This document shows, piece after piece, positions 38,696 through 48,596 of a stretch of DNA of 64,000 bases. Within the stretch, counting starts at the first letter, position 1. Every line of letters starts with the position of its first letter. Source of the DNA: Cellulosilyticum ruminicola JCM 14822 (lineage in GTDB: Bacteria; Bacillota; Clostridia; Lachnospirales; Cellulosilyticaceae); the NCBI RefSeq assembly GCF_001311925.1, contig NZ_BBCG01000008.1:43175-107174 (forward strand), written 5' to 3'. The position numbers were made by a program, and so were the translations under genes. The notes beneath the pieces are model-generated. The model made no database searches and was not told the DNA's origin. It was given only the letters and a program-made list of their open reading frames with translations.

Positions 38696-39163
38696 ATGGA
38701 GACGTATTTTTGGAGAGAAGGCCGCGCTGTTAAATATGAAGAAATGCTAGAAATGTTAAAACAAATGATTAATAGAAAAGTCATAGATGAATTAGATGAT
38801 AGTGAAGTAGATAAATTATATGTCAAAGTTTGTGACTCTGTTTATTTAAGTATCAAACAATACTTAGAAGAAAAAAACTTCAAAATCATTAATCCAAAGC
38901 AAGGATTATTAACAGCATGCCAAGTAAAGCTTGTAAAAAATAAATCATTATGGGACGAAGCTCTCGAAAGAAAAAAAGTGATTGAAGAAGGAGCTAAAGA
39001 TCAAGTTTTCAATAAAGGAATCAAAGCATTCGTCAAAGGAGAATTCTTTGATGAGTTAAAGTCTCTAGAAGATAAATTAGGAACCGTGAATTTGGCGATA
39101 ATGGCCAGGACGACTAATTACATATGGGGAATTATAAGAAAAGTGAAGAATAGAGTTATATAA
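38696..39163 (+). CDS. Hypothetical protein
   Basis: I choose ATG 38696 (METYFWREGRAV), seven bases after GGAGGGGA. The 155-residue, Lys/Glu-rich, mostly helical protein has no membrane segment or motif that I recognise. A very strong terminator follows immediately, and the region before it (38509-38690) is extremely AT-rich. Confidence 0.55.
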   Translation: METYFWREGRAVKYEEMLEMLKQMINRKVIDELDDSEVDKLYVKVCDSVYLSIKQYLEEKNFKIINPKQGLLTACQVKLVKNKSLWDEALERKKVIEEGAKDQVFNKGIKAFVKGEFFDELKSLEDKLGTVNLAIMARTTNYIWGIIRKVKNRVI

Positions 39164-39212
39164 AAAGCTGGATTAGCAATATGTAAGAAGCCTATTACTA
39201 ATCCAGCTTTTA
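39163..39212. terminator. Strong bidirectional terminator
   Basis: Perfect 14-bp stem AAAAGCTGGATTAG / CTAATCCAGCTTTT, working on both strands. Confidence 0.85.
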
Positions 39213-39219
39213 ATTTGGT

Positions 39220-39320
39220 CCACATGATATCAATCAGACCTTCGTCCTTCATATGTCTGAGTTCTCTAGATATAGATGGGCGTGATACATTAAGGTAATC
39301 TGCAAGTTCATTCATAAGGG
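39220..39320 (-). pseudogene. Crp/Fnr-type HTH fragment
   Basis: On the minus strand, 39315 to 39226 reads NELADYLNVSRPSISREL then RHMKDEGLIDI, the helix-turn-helix end of a Crp/Fnr regulator. The cyclic-nucleotide-type sensor domain that should precede it is absent. The plus strand just beyond (39330-39440) reads GARRFVINKLLSDKFGIYSA, a piece of an unrelated gene. Both are debris. Confidence 0.6.
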
Positions 39321-39687
39321 ATTGTAAGCAGTAATGTATCAATAGTCGCTTTTGCACTAACAGGAGCAAGACGTTTTGTAATTAATAAATTGTTATCAGA
39401 TAAATTTGGCATTTATAGCGCTCTTTCTATTTGGAGATATTAAAAAAATTATGTAGTTATAGCTACACATTTAGTATGAGTTTTATATTAAGATGTTATT
39501 AACAGCAAGTCAAGAAAGAATCGAAACTTAAAAGTTTATAAGTGACGAGTATAAAAGTAAAAATATAAGTGTTAGTAGTCATGAGATATGGATTGATGTT
39601 TTATAGAATTACAAAATGTAGATTTGTATAAATATAGCTATTAACCATTAAATAGATTTAGATAAGAGACATATAAGGAGATAAAAA
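39321..39687. other. Gene-poor debris region
   Basis: Apart from the plus-strand fragment at 39330-39440 noted with the Crp piece, I see only AT-rich sequence without a ribosome site followed by a plausible frame. Confidence 0.4.
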
Positions 39688-39795
39688 ATGAGCGCATTTT
39701 TAGGACCAATTCACTTCTGTTATATAACAAAATTCAATTACAACAAAGATATCGTAGTAGATAATGAAGTCATAAATGATGATAGGATAATATAA
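39688..39795 (+). pseudogene. Fragment of a conserved small protein
   Basis: ATG behind AAGGAGAT opens MSAFLGPIHF. With one extra G at 39719 it continues WLYNKIQLQQ and then is lost. A start of the FLGPIHFWLYNKI type occurs, as I recall, in uncharacterised clostridial proteins. Only the first 25 or so codons remain. Confidence 0.45.
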
Positions 39796-39867
39796 GTAGT
39801 ATTTGATATAATGGAGCGAGAGGCTTTATAAGCAGGCAAAAAATAAGATATAGATGAGGGTGGAAAA

Positions 39868-40518
39868 ATGAAATATAAAGCAGTTTTATTTGACTTTGAT
39901 TATACTTTAGCAAACTCAGAAAAAGGGATTTTGATGTGTTTTAGACATGTTTTAAATACACATGGCTATGAAAATATATCAGATGAAGCTATTAAAAAAA
40001 CTATAGGGATGACGCTTCAAAATGCCTTTAAAGAACTTACTGGCATAGAAGACATGACTATAATTGAAGCTTATCGTAATGAGTATATTAGTAGAGCTGA
40101 TATAGTGATGACACCAAATACCAAGTTGTATCCTGAAACATTACCAGCATTAGAGAAGTTAAGAGAAGCAGGGATTCAAATAGGGATTATTTCTACGAAG
40201 TTACGTTATCGCATCGAGGCAATTTTTGAAGTATATGAGCTTCCAGATTGGATTAGTATCATAGTAGGGAGTGAGGATGTTAAAACAAATAAACCATCTC
40301 CAGAAGGATTGCTTTATGCTATGAATGTTTTAGGAGTAAGTAAAGAAGAAGTTTTATATGTGGGAGATAATATTATTGATGCTAAAACCGCTCAAAGTGC
40401 AGGTGTAGATTTTGTAGCAGTAACTACTGGTACGAATAAAGCAGAAGATTTTACAGAGTATCCTTGTAAAAAAGTAATATGTAATCTAAGTTATTTAGCA
40501 GATGTAGCTCTAAAATAG
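39868..40518 (+). CDS. HAD phosphatase (phosphoglycolate phosphatase-like)
   Basis: The 216-residue protein has motif I DFDYTLANSEKG, motif II IISTK, motif III Lys in NKPSPEG and motif IV VGDNIIDAKTAQSAG, with a helical cap between motifs I and II. Subfamily members act on phosphoglycolate or pyrophosphate. Substrate not settled. Confidence 0.85.
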   Translation: MKYKAVLFDFDYTLANSEKGILMCFRHVLNTHGYENISDEAIKKTIGMTLQNAFKELTGIEDMTIIEAYRNEYISRADIVMTPNTKLYPETLPALEKLREAGIQIGIISTKLRYRIEAIFEVYELPDWISIIVGSEDVKTNKPSPEGLLYAMNVLGVSKEEVLYVGDNIIDAKTAQSAGVDFVAVTTGTNKAEDFTEYPCKKVICNLSYLADVALK

Positions 40519-40548
40519 TAAAGCTATATTATAAAGAAGAAAATTTAT

Positions 40549-40596
40549 AAAAGAGGATTAAGGAAACGTTTATAACTATTCCTTAATCCTCTTTTA
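40549..40596. terminator. Bidirectional terminator
   Basis: Perfect 16-bp stem AAAAGAGGATTAAGGA / TCCTTAATCCTCTTTT between convergent genes; its right arm overlaps the last codons of the minus-strand gene. Confidence 0.88.
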
Positions 40597-41299
40597 TGTT
40601 ATCTGAGTCATGTTCACTATTAGGTGAATCATCTAATGAATCTGAAGTTGTACTAAATGCTTGAGAAAGAGCTTCTAATTCTTCCTTAGAAAGTAGATTT
40701 AAAGGTGTACCAATAGTAGTGTCAAGTGTCTGATCTGTTACAGCAATTTCTTCTGAAGCTGAGGTCGACGTGGGAGATTCATCTTGTTCAAGTGTTTTTG
40801 TAAGTATTGGTGAATAAAAACGAATGACCATTTGACGTATAATTTGTGTAGCCCTTTTATAAAGTTCATAATCATGATTCAATGTAAGATTTAAGCTGCA
40901 AGTGATAAGTGAAGAAGAATGAAGTTTAGAGATTTCAATAGGTGTCTCTTCACTATAAAGGGTCATGATTAAATAATCTTCTTCTGTAAGTTGATAGTAG
41001 CTATCATAAAATGTTTCTGCTGACATTGTACTAAACTTAGGTTCTTTACATAAAAAGTAAAGGGAAATTTGGTAAGTTGGTGTAATGGAAAGTGTACCCA
41101 ATTTAATAGGTGTATAGCCCTTAGAAAAAATATTTAAATCAGTATATAACAAGCCATTAGCACAGCTAGGAAAAGTCTGTACGCTTGGCACTGAAGTAAG
41201 CTTAACGATGTTAATACCAGTTGGATTCTCTGCAAGTAACAAGTGGTTCAATATAAAGTTAGAATAAGCATCAATATAAATTTGAATGTTTTGTTGCAT
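40583..41299 (-). CDS. Hypothetical protein with acidic Ser-rich tail
   Basis: The 238-residue protein is not recognised. It has no signal peptide. The first 165 residues look like an ordered alpha/beta domain, and the last 70 are Glu/Asp/Ser/Thr-rich and probably disordered (e.g. EQDESPTSTSASEE). The ribosome site upstream is weak (AGAAGGAAT) but well spaced. It is transcribed away from the CO dehydrogenase gene, the two promoters lying in the 290-bp gap. Confidence 0.6.
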   Translation of the reverse strand: MQQNIQIYIDAYSNFILNHLLLAENPTGINIVKLTSVPSVQTFPSCANGLLYTDLNIFSKGYTPIKLGTLSITPTYQISLYFLCKEPKFSTMSAETFYDSYYQLTEEDYLIMTLYSEETPIEISKLHSSSLITCSLNLTLNHDYELYKRATQIIRQMVIRFYSPILTKTLEQDESPTSTSASEEIAVTDQTLDTTIGTPLNLLSKEELEALSQAFSTTSDSLDDSPNSEHDSDNIKED

Positions 41300-41477
41300 A
41301 GTAGTTAATTCCTTCTGTTAATGTATTATTATACAAAAATGTTAAGTACATTTTTATATACGTTAATTTAATTATATGAGGATAAAAGGCATAAAACAAT
41401 TAAAAAAACAATAATCTAATTAATTTTATGGGAAAATTAAAATACACTAATACATTAGAAATAATATAAATCAAATA

Positions 41478-41506
41478 TTGACAATAGAGAGAAAATAATA
41501 TAATAT
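41478..41506 (+). promoter_or_regulatory. Predicted promoter of the CO dehydrogenase operon
   Basis: Perfect TTGACA (41478-41483) with TAATAT at 17 bp, or TATAAT at 15 bp. No riboswitch or clear operator palindrome is seen up to the start codon at 41590. Confidence 0.55.
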
Positions 41507-41589
41507 TTAAAACTATAAAAGCTATAGGTTTAATAGGAATAGAATTGGGAGTAAAAATAATAGAGTAGATTAACTTGGAGGGAATTTAA

Positions 41590-43711
41590 ATGAAGCAAAA
41601 TGCTGACTTACATCAAGAAGAACATACACATTGCCATGAAGGACACACTCATTCTCATGAAAATCATGGTGCGCATGCACATATACATAGCCACCGAAAT
41701 TTAATCGGTTTTGATGAACATGGTATTCCAACAGTTATTTTAGAAGCAGATCACCATGAAGGGGAAGAAGATGAAAATGCATTCATCAAAGATTATATGA
41801 CAGCAGTTGCTGAATATAAAAAGACATTCCCATCTAAACAAGATGTTATGGATCAAACACCAGACCCAGCAGTAAGAGAAATGATGTTACGCACAGAGCA
41901 ACTTGGTATAGATACAGCTTTTGATAGATTTGACAAACAAAAACCTCAATGTAGCTTTGGCCTTGCTGGTGTCTGCTGTAAGATTTGTAACATGGGACCA
42001 TGTAAGGTAACAGCTAAAAGTCCTAAAGGTGTATGTGGGGCTGATGCAGATTTAATCGTTGCTAGAAATTTATTACGTTCAGCGGCAGCCGGCGCAGCAC
42101 AACATGGGATGCATGCAAGAGAAGTTATATTAGCGCTTAAATGGGCTGCTGAAGGGAAATTAGATATTCCGATTATTGGAGCACAAAAAGTAATGACTAC
42201 AGCAAAAGCTTTCGGCATTGAAACAGAGGGTAAAACTTTAAATCAAGTTGCCTCAGAATTTGCAGATGCATTATTAGAAGATATGTCACGTACAGTACCA
42301 GCAGAGCACAATACGATCAAAGCTTGTGCACCACCTGAAAGACAAAAAGTTTGGGAAGACTTAGGAATCATTCCTATTAGTGCTTATCATGAAGTCTTTG
42401 AAGCTTATCATAAAAGTGGATGTGCACAGATGGGGACTGGAAAAGTATTATGGAACAATTCCTTCGTTGTGGTTTAGCTTTCACATTCTCAGGTGTAGTA
42501 GGTGCTTCTCTTGCTACAGATAGTTTATTCGGTGTAGGGGATAGAGTAACTTCTAAAGTAAATATGGGAGCTCTTAAAAAAGGTTATGTAAATATTGCGG
42601 TTCATGGACATTTGCCACTTTTAGTGAGTGAAATCGTAAAAGTAGGTCAAGATGAGAAATTCATCGAGCTTGCTAAATCAAAAGGAGCAAAAGGTATTCG
42701 TTTCTATGGTATCTGCTGTTCAGGACTTGCAGCTATGTATCGTTATGGCGGTGTCATTCCACTTTCAAATGCGGTAACAGCAGAATTAGTGCTTGGTACA
42801 GGGGCCTTAGATTTATGGGTAGCTGACGTTCAAGATGTATTCCCATCTATTATGGAAGTCGCAAAATGTTTCAAAACAACAGTTGTTACAACTAGCGATT
42901 CAGCAAGGCTTCCAGGAGCTGAACGCTATGAATATGATCATAGACATGCCAATATTGGAGAAACAAGGCACTTGCAGAAAAAATTGTGATGCGTGCCATT
43001 GAAAGCTTCGAAGCACGTAAAGGTATCCCAGTTTATATTCCACCTTATGAAGTGGATGCTGAGATTGGTTTCTCAGTAGAATATATTCACAAACGTTTCG
43101 GCAGCATGCAACCACTTGCTGATGCTGTTAAGAGTGGAAAAATCCTTGGAATTGTCAACATGGTTGGATGTAGCAATCCAAAAGTACTTTATGAAAAAGC
43201 GACAGTGGATGTAGCAGACGTATTGCTTAAAAACAATGTTTTAATTCTCTCAAATGGTTGTGCTTCATTCCCGCTTATGAAACTAGGTTATTGTAATGTA
43301 GACGGCCTCAAAAAAGCAGGGGAAAGCCTCAGAAAATTCTTAGAACCAGATTTACCACCAGTATGGCATGTAGGGGAATGTATTGATAATACCCGTTCAT
43401 CAGGTATTTTTGCTGGCATAGCTGGTGCACTTGGTCACAAAATCTGTGAAATGCCATATGCTTTCGCTTCACCAGAATGGGGAAATGAAAAAGGTATTGA
43501 TGCAGCATTAGGATTTAGATTATTTGGAGTCAACTCATATCACTGCGTAGAAGCACAAATTCATGGTTCAAAAAATGTTATTGAATTCTTAAAAGAAGGC
43601 ACGAGAGAAATGCTTGGCTCAGTGATGCATGTAGATACTGATCCAGTAGCATTAGGCGAAAAAATAGTAGCAGATATGAAAGCAAAACGTAAAGCTTTAG
43701 GTTGGGATTAA
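41590..43711 (+). CDS. cooS: Anaerobic CO dehydrogenase catalytic subunit, His-rich N-terminus (two frameshifts)
   Basis: Three frames join into one CooS of about 706 residues. The cluster-binding start CSFGLAGVCCKICNMGPCK is in the first frame. The second runs TDGDWKSIMEQFLRCGLAF to YDHRHANIGET. The third runs KIVMRAIESFEARKG to the end with LSNGCASFPL and GECIDNTRSSG. One G missing near 42424 (CGTDGDWK restored) and one A near 42965 explain both breaks. The Ni-Fe enzyme interconverts CO and CO2. An added N-terminal tail has 12 His in residues 8-35, as in nickel-storage proteins such as CooJ or HypB. No acetyl-CoA synthase genes are adjacent, so this is a stand-alone CooS. Confidence 0.9.
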
Positions 43712-43769
43712 TTAAATTTTAAATCATAAGATTTTTAAATAAAAATGTGTGAAGTAAGGAGGGAATCGT

Positions 43770-44711
43770 ATGAAGCGTAGCGTTTTAATAGGATTATTGG
43801 CAGGTGTTATGGGGATGTGTTTAACAGCTTGTGGGGGAGGCAAAAGTGAGATCGCAAATGCTACTCACGATGAAAATACAGTGAAAATAGCTTACTTACC
43901 AATTACACATGCTTTGCCAGTTTTTGAAGAAGCAGAAGAATTAAAAGGAAGCACAGGATTAAACGTAGAACTTGTGAAATACGGTTCTTGGCCTGAACTG
44001 CTAGATGCGTTAAATACAGGAAGAGTGGATGGGGCGTCTGTACTCATTGAACTTGCTATGAAATCTAAGGCACAAGGGATAGGCATCAAAGCTGTAGCTT
44101 TAGGACATAGAGATGGAAATGTTATAGTCGTTAATAAAAACATTAATACTATGGCAGATTTAAAAGGGAAAACATTTGCCATTCCACACCGTCAATCTTC
44201 TCACAATATATTATTAAATGAGGCTTTAGCGCTTAATAATATGAGTCTAGATGATATTAAGATTACAGAACTTTCACCAGCAGAAATGCCATCTGCTTTA
44301 GTAAGTAAACAAATAGATGGTTACTGCGTGGCAGAGCCTTTTGGAGCGAGAGCAGTAGCTTTAGATGTAGCAAAAGTATTATATACTTCAGAAGAACTTT
44401 GGGAAGATTCCCTTTGCTGTGGACTCGTTTTAACAGATACATTCATAGATGAAAAGCCAGAGCTTGCCAAAGAATTTGTAGCATCTTATAAAACAGCAGG
44501 TGAAAACTTAGATGTAAGCCGCACCAAAGAAATTGGTAAAACTTATTTAAAACAAGAAGATGCAATATTAGATGTTTCATTAGAGTGGATTTCCTTTGAT
44601 AATCTAGAAATTACAAAAGAAGCTTATGAAAACTTAGTTCAAAAGGTTAAGAAATATGGCTTATTAGATAATCCACCAACCTATGAAGAGTTTGTAAAAA
44701 CTGAGTTTTAA
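43770..44711 (+). CDS. NitT/TauT-type ABC substrate-binding lipoprotein
   Basis: The 313-residue protein has a lipoprotein signal (LAGVMGMCLTACGGG, lipid on the Cys of LTAC) and a periplasmic-binding fold with YLPITHALPVFEEAE, DGASVLIELAMKSKA and DGYCVAEPFGARAV. These match the nitrate/sulfonate/bicarbonate family. It starts 58 bp after cooS, likely the same operon. The ligand is unknown; association with CooS suggests a metal complex or a C1 compound. Confidence 0.85.
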   Translation: MKRSVLIGLLAGVMGMCLTACGGGKSEIANATHDENTVKIAYLPITHALPVFEEAEELKGSTGLNVELVKYGSWPELLDALNTGRVDGASVLIELAMKSKAQGIGIKAVALGHRDGNVIVVNKNINTMADLKGKTFAIPHRQSSHNILLNEALALNNMSLDDIKITELSPAEMPSALVSKQIDGYCVAEPFGARAVALDVAKVLYTSEELWEDSLCCGLVLTDTFIDEKPELAKEFVASYKTAGENLDVSRTKEIGKTYLKQEDAILDVSLEWISFDNLEITKEAYENLVQKVKKYGLLDNPPTYEEFVKTEF

Positions 44712-44723
44712 GGGGGAGTCAAA

Positions 44724-45484
44724 ATGAAAAAATTAAGATCTATTAAAAATGTAGTTGTAGCCTTTGGAGCTTTAATCATACTTTGGCAAATTGTTTTTAC
44801 AGTAAGTGGGTTTAATCCAGCATTATTTCCATCACCAATTTTAGCCGGTAAGGCACTTGGAAAAATGGTTTTAGATGGTTCTATCTTTATTAACATAGGG
44901 GCAAGTATGTACCGTTTTGTACTGGGTTATATTAGTGCCATCGTAGTTGCAGTGTTATTAGGACTTTTACTTGGTTGGTTTAAAGGGGTATTCCAATATA
45001 TTAATCCTATAGTACAACTTTTAAGACCAATCTCGCCAATGGCTTGGATGCCTTTCATCGTCCTTTGGTTCGGAATAGGAGATATTCCAGCTATTGTGAT
45101 TATCTTTATTGCAGCCTTCTTCCCAGTATTATTATCAACAGTTTCAGCAGTAGGTGGCATTGATCCTATTTATTTAAAAGTATCTAAAAACTTTGGGATT
45201 AAACAACCTGAAATACTTTGGAAAGTTATTTTACCAGCTGCTTTCCCTCAAATTGCCAATGGGATTCACCTTGCCCTTGGAACAGCTTGGGTATTTTTAG
45301 TAGCAGGGGAAATGTAGGTGCCCAATCAGGACTTGGTTATTTAATCATTGATTCTAGAAATAATTTAAGAGCAGATGTACTTATAGCCACAATTATCGTG
45401 ATTGGTCTTATTGGATTATTATTAGATACATTGCTTAAAAAACTTGAAAAACGTGTCTTAGGACTTTGGGGAGGTGCACGCTAA
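44724..45484 (+). CDS. NitT/TauT-type ABC permease (frameshifted)
   Basis: The first frame holds the permease core with about five helices (PISPMAWMPFIVLWFGIGD, the cytosolic EAA-like loop near VSKNFGIKQPEILWKVILPA) and ends LVAGEM. The second resumes VGAQSGLGYLIIDSRNNLRA to the C-terminus. GG in place of G at 45315 restores AGEMVGAQSG, a motif typical of this family. The corrected product is about 253 residues. The stop overlaps the ATPase start by one base. Confidence 0.85.
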
Positions 45485-46256
45485 TGTATATCGAAGTAAA
45501 AGATGCAACTAAGAAATTTATTCAAAATGAAAAAGAATTTACAGCATTTGAAAATGTGTCATTAGACATTGAAAAAGGTGAATTTATATGTCTCCTTGGT
45601 CCATCAGGATGCGGGAAAAGTACTTTACTAAATGCCATTGCAGGTTTCGATCTTGTGACAGAAGGTAGTATCACCATAGAAGGCAAAGAAGTTTTAGAAC
45701 CTTCTACTAAGAACGTAACCATCTTTCAAAACTATGGATTGCTTCCTTGGCGTACAGTTCTAAAAAATGTGGAGCTAGGCCTTGAACCTAAGAAAATCCC
45801 TAAGGTAGAAAGAGAAGCCATCGCTTCTAAATACATTGATATGGTGGGACTATCAAATTTCAAAAATGCCCATCCCAAAGAACTTTCAGGTGGGATGCAA
45901 CAACGTGTATCTATAGCTAGAGCCTTAGCTATGGACCCAGATATTATCTTCATGGATGAACCATTTGGGGCATTAGATGCTATCACGCGAATGAAATTGC
46001 AAGAGGATATCTTAAGCATTTGTAAAGATTATGAAAAAACAATTATCTTTGTAACTCATGATATAGAAGAAGCTGTATTCTTAGCAGACCGTATCGTCAT
46101 TTTAACACCTAATCCAGGGAAACTTAAATGCGTACTAGACGTACCACTTTCAAGAAAAATCGCGATAGAACAAGCCAAGATTTTTTCTTAGTGAGAGATA
46201 AGATTTTTGAAATTTTCAATATGAAACATGAAGATAATATTGAGTATTTTATTTAA
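45484..46256 (+). CDS. NitT/TauT-type ABC ATPase (frameshift near end)
   Basis: Walker A GPSGCGKST, Q-loop FQNYGLLPWRTV, signature ELSGGMQQRVSIARAL and Walker B IIFMDEPFGALD are all present. The frame stops at 46191 after QAKIFS. One more T in the run there continues LVRDKIFEIFNMKHE to a stop at 46254-46256, the normal tail of the family. Confidence 0.88.
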
Positions 46257-46308
46257 TAAGGTTAAAAAGATTGGATTTTATACAAATGAAATAGGAGGTG
46301 CATAAATT

Positions 46309-47247
46309 ATGCATATGGCAAGTACATTAATCTCAGCAACAGTGGGCGGTGCTTTTGGAACAGGTTCAGGAAGTGCGGCAGTGGTTTCAGGTGTGAAATA
46401 TAATAAGATGGAACAACATAAACCATTATTAATGGGTGTAGCAGGAGCGGCAGTATTTGCAGTCCAAATGATGAATTTCAGTATTGCAGGAACAGGCTCA
46501 TCAGGACATATTGGTGGAGGATTTTTATTAGCCACATTATTAGGACCAGTACCAGCATATTTAGTCATGTCAGTTATTTTAACAGTTCAATGCTTATTAT
46601 TTGGAGATGGGGGATTATTAGCATTAGGGTGTAATATTTTTAATATGGGCATTGTACCTTGCTACATCATCTATCCACTTCTTAAAAGATATTTAGTAAA
46701 TAGCAAAACAAGATTAATAAGCACCATAGCAGGCGGTATGCTTTCAATGGCTTTAGGAGCTATGGGAGTTGTAGCACAAACAGCACTATCATTTACACCA
46801 GGATTAGATATGCATGCATTTGTTATCAATATGATGAGCATTCATTTAGCAATCGGTTTAGGAGAGGGAATTATCACAGCAGGACTTGTTTATTTATATG
46901 ACAAAGCAAATGCAGTAAGCGAAAATCACGCTTTAATTGGTACAATGAGCTTAGCGGTACTCACAAGTGGTTTCTTATCACTTTTTGCATCAAGTTATCC
47001 AGATGGACTTGAATGGTCACTAATCCAAGTAGCAGGCACTGATACATTAGCAGCTACATCCAAGGTACATACAATTTGCGAAAGCATCCAAACACAAACG
47101 GTACTTCTACCTGATTACGCTTTCAAAGCAGTAGAAAATAGCATCTCATCAGGAGTAGCTGGATTAATCGGATGCATCCTCGTATTTGCCATAGCACTTG
47201 CAGCAGGATTAATCCTAAGCCACAATACTAAAAATCCATTATTCTAA
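46309..47247 (+). CDS. CbiM/NikM-type metal permease with PDGLE region
   Basis: The start is fixed by the family's N-terminal metal motif MHM at ATG 46309, behind AGGAGGTG. The 312-residue membrane protein has His67-type region GSSGHIGGGF, CNIFNMGIVPCYIIYPL and SIHLAIGLGEGIIT. The C-terminal part with SSYPDGLEWS corresponds to the NikN/CbiN-like PDGLE domain, here fused. Such proteins bring in Ni2+ or Co2+. Next to CooS, nickel is the likely metal. The ECF ATPase and T subunit are not in this window. Confidence 0.85.
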   Translation: MHMASTLISATVGGAFGTGSGSAAVVSGVKYNKMEQHKPLLMGVAGAAVFAVQMMNFSIAGTGSSGHIGGGFLLATLLGPVPAYLVMSVILTVQCLLFGDGGLLALGCNIFNMGIVPCYIIYPLLKRYLVNSKTRLISTIAGGMLSMALGAMGVVAQTALSFTPGLDMHAFVINMMSIHLAIGLGEGIITAGLVYLYDKANAVSENHALIGTMSLAVLTSGFLSLFASSYPDGLEWSLIQVAGTDTLAATSKVHTICESIQTQTVLLPDYAFKAVENSISSGVAGLIGCILVFAIALAAGLILSHNTKNPLF

Positions 47248-47303
47248 TGGAGAAGGAGTGCTGTTATTATTTTAAATAATAACATATATAGAAAATAAGT
47301 GAA

Positions 47304-47341
47304 AAACAATCTTTATTTTAGTAAAAAAGATTGTTTTTTTG
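47304..47341 (+). terminator. Terminator of the cooS operon
   Basis: AAACAATCTT / AAGATTGTTT with seven T. Confidence 0.82.
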
Positions 47342-47532
47342 TTCTTATTACATTGATGTTAGGTTAAAAATAACATATATTATTGGCAATAATATAAAAA
47401 TTAATTAAATTCTTTCTAAATATAGAAAGAGAAAAAGAAAGTTGTCGACATAAGAAAAGAGAAAGTGTATAATCAAAATATAAAATTCTGAAAAAAGTAT
47501 ATATTTAGAGACTAAACACAAGGAGATAAGTT

Positions 47533-48530
47533 ATGGGAGATTTTACATTAACAGTAGCATCATATTTTCCAGGGGAGCAAGTTGATATTTTAGCTGAGAT
47601 GAAGGAAAAGACTAGGGATAATGCAGATTTTGATTATAAAAAAATTCATTTTTAGTACAGGGAATATTCGGTAAAAAATTTCGTTATAAAATGAATCCCC
47701 TTGAAGAAAATTCTTTAGATATGGCAGTTAAATCATCTAAAGCATGTTTAGAAAAAGCAAATTTAGATGCGAAAGATATTGATAGGATAGTTTATATTGC
47801 ATATAATCCAGAAACATTTGTACCACCAGCTGCTATTGCACTGCATCATCATTTAGGATGTAAAGATGAAGTTATTAGTAAAAATATGAATGTAAATTGT
47901 GTAGGGATGCTTATAGCTAGCATAGAGACTTATTATTTAATGCAGTCTATGAAGCATATAAAAAACTGCTTAATTGTACAGTCAGAGTATACAAGTGTGC
48001 TTGGTGATCCTTATCAATCAACACCATATATATTTTCAGATTCGTCAACGGCTGTTATTTTATCTAAAAGTGATTTAGGAAATGCACGTATTATAGATTA
48101 TTGCGTTGAAACGCATTCACATGACCTTGAGGGGCTTAAAGGGCCTAAACATGGCTTTACACATTTTATAGCCAATAAGAATGTAGAAGAATACTATATA
48201 GATATGCCAGGAGGAGCAGCAGAATCAGAATTTGTAGCTCAGACGATAAAGCGATTACTTGAGAAAAATCAAGTTGATATTAGTGATATAAAAGGCTTCT
48301 TCTTTTCACAATGTAGCTATACTTATTTAACAGAAGTACGAGAATTACTTGATGTAGCTAAGGAAAAGGTATTTTATTATGCAGATCAAACTGGATATAC
48401 AGGTGCAAGTTCGCCTTTTGTTGCGTTGGAATTTGCTATGAATGAAGGGAAAGTTAAAGCAGGAGATTTATGTATGTTTTGGACATCAGGAGCAGGTGTA
48501 GAGCATGCTTTTGTATTAATGTATATTTAA
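47533..48530 (+). CDS. 3-oxoacyl-ACP synthase III / HMG-CoA synthase-like protein (frameshifted)
   Basis: ATG 47533 behind AAGGAGAT opens MGDFTLTVASYFPGEQVDI. The frame breaks at the 5-T run 47649-47653; one more T joins it to VQGIFGKKFRYKMNPLEENS and on to 48530, giving a product of about 332 residues. Thiolase-fold features are present: IVYIAYNPETFVPPAAIALH, NVNCVGMLIASIE with Cys in the nucleophile position, the His/Asn region, and the Gly-rich end FWTSGAGVEHAFVLMYI. It condenses acyl-CoA-type substrates. The exact product is unknown and no other lipid or polyketide genes are adjacent. Confidence 0.78.
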
Positions 48531-48553
48531 ATGTTTATGAAGGTGTACAATAT

Positions 48554-48596
48554 AAAAAAGCAATCCTTATTCTAATGGAGAAGGATTGCTTTTTTG
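48554..48596 (+). terminator. Intrinsic terminator
   Basis: AAAAAAGCAATCCTT / AAGGATTGCTTTTTT perfect stem. Confidence 0.88.

Noticed and set aside
44724..45484. Programmed frameshift in the ABC permease, given the G-poor slippery context
   Set aside because: There is no slippery heptamer or stimulatory stem, and the same kind of one-base loss occurs in many unrelated genes of the window.
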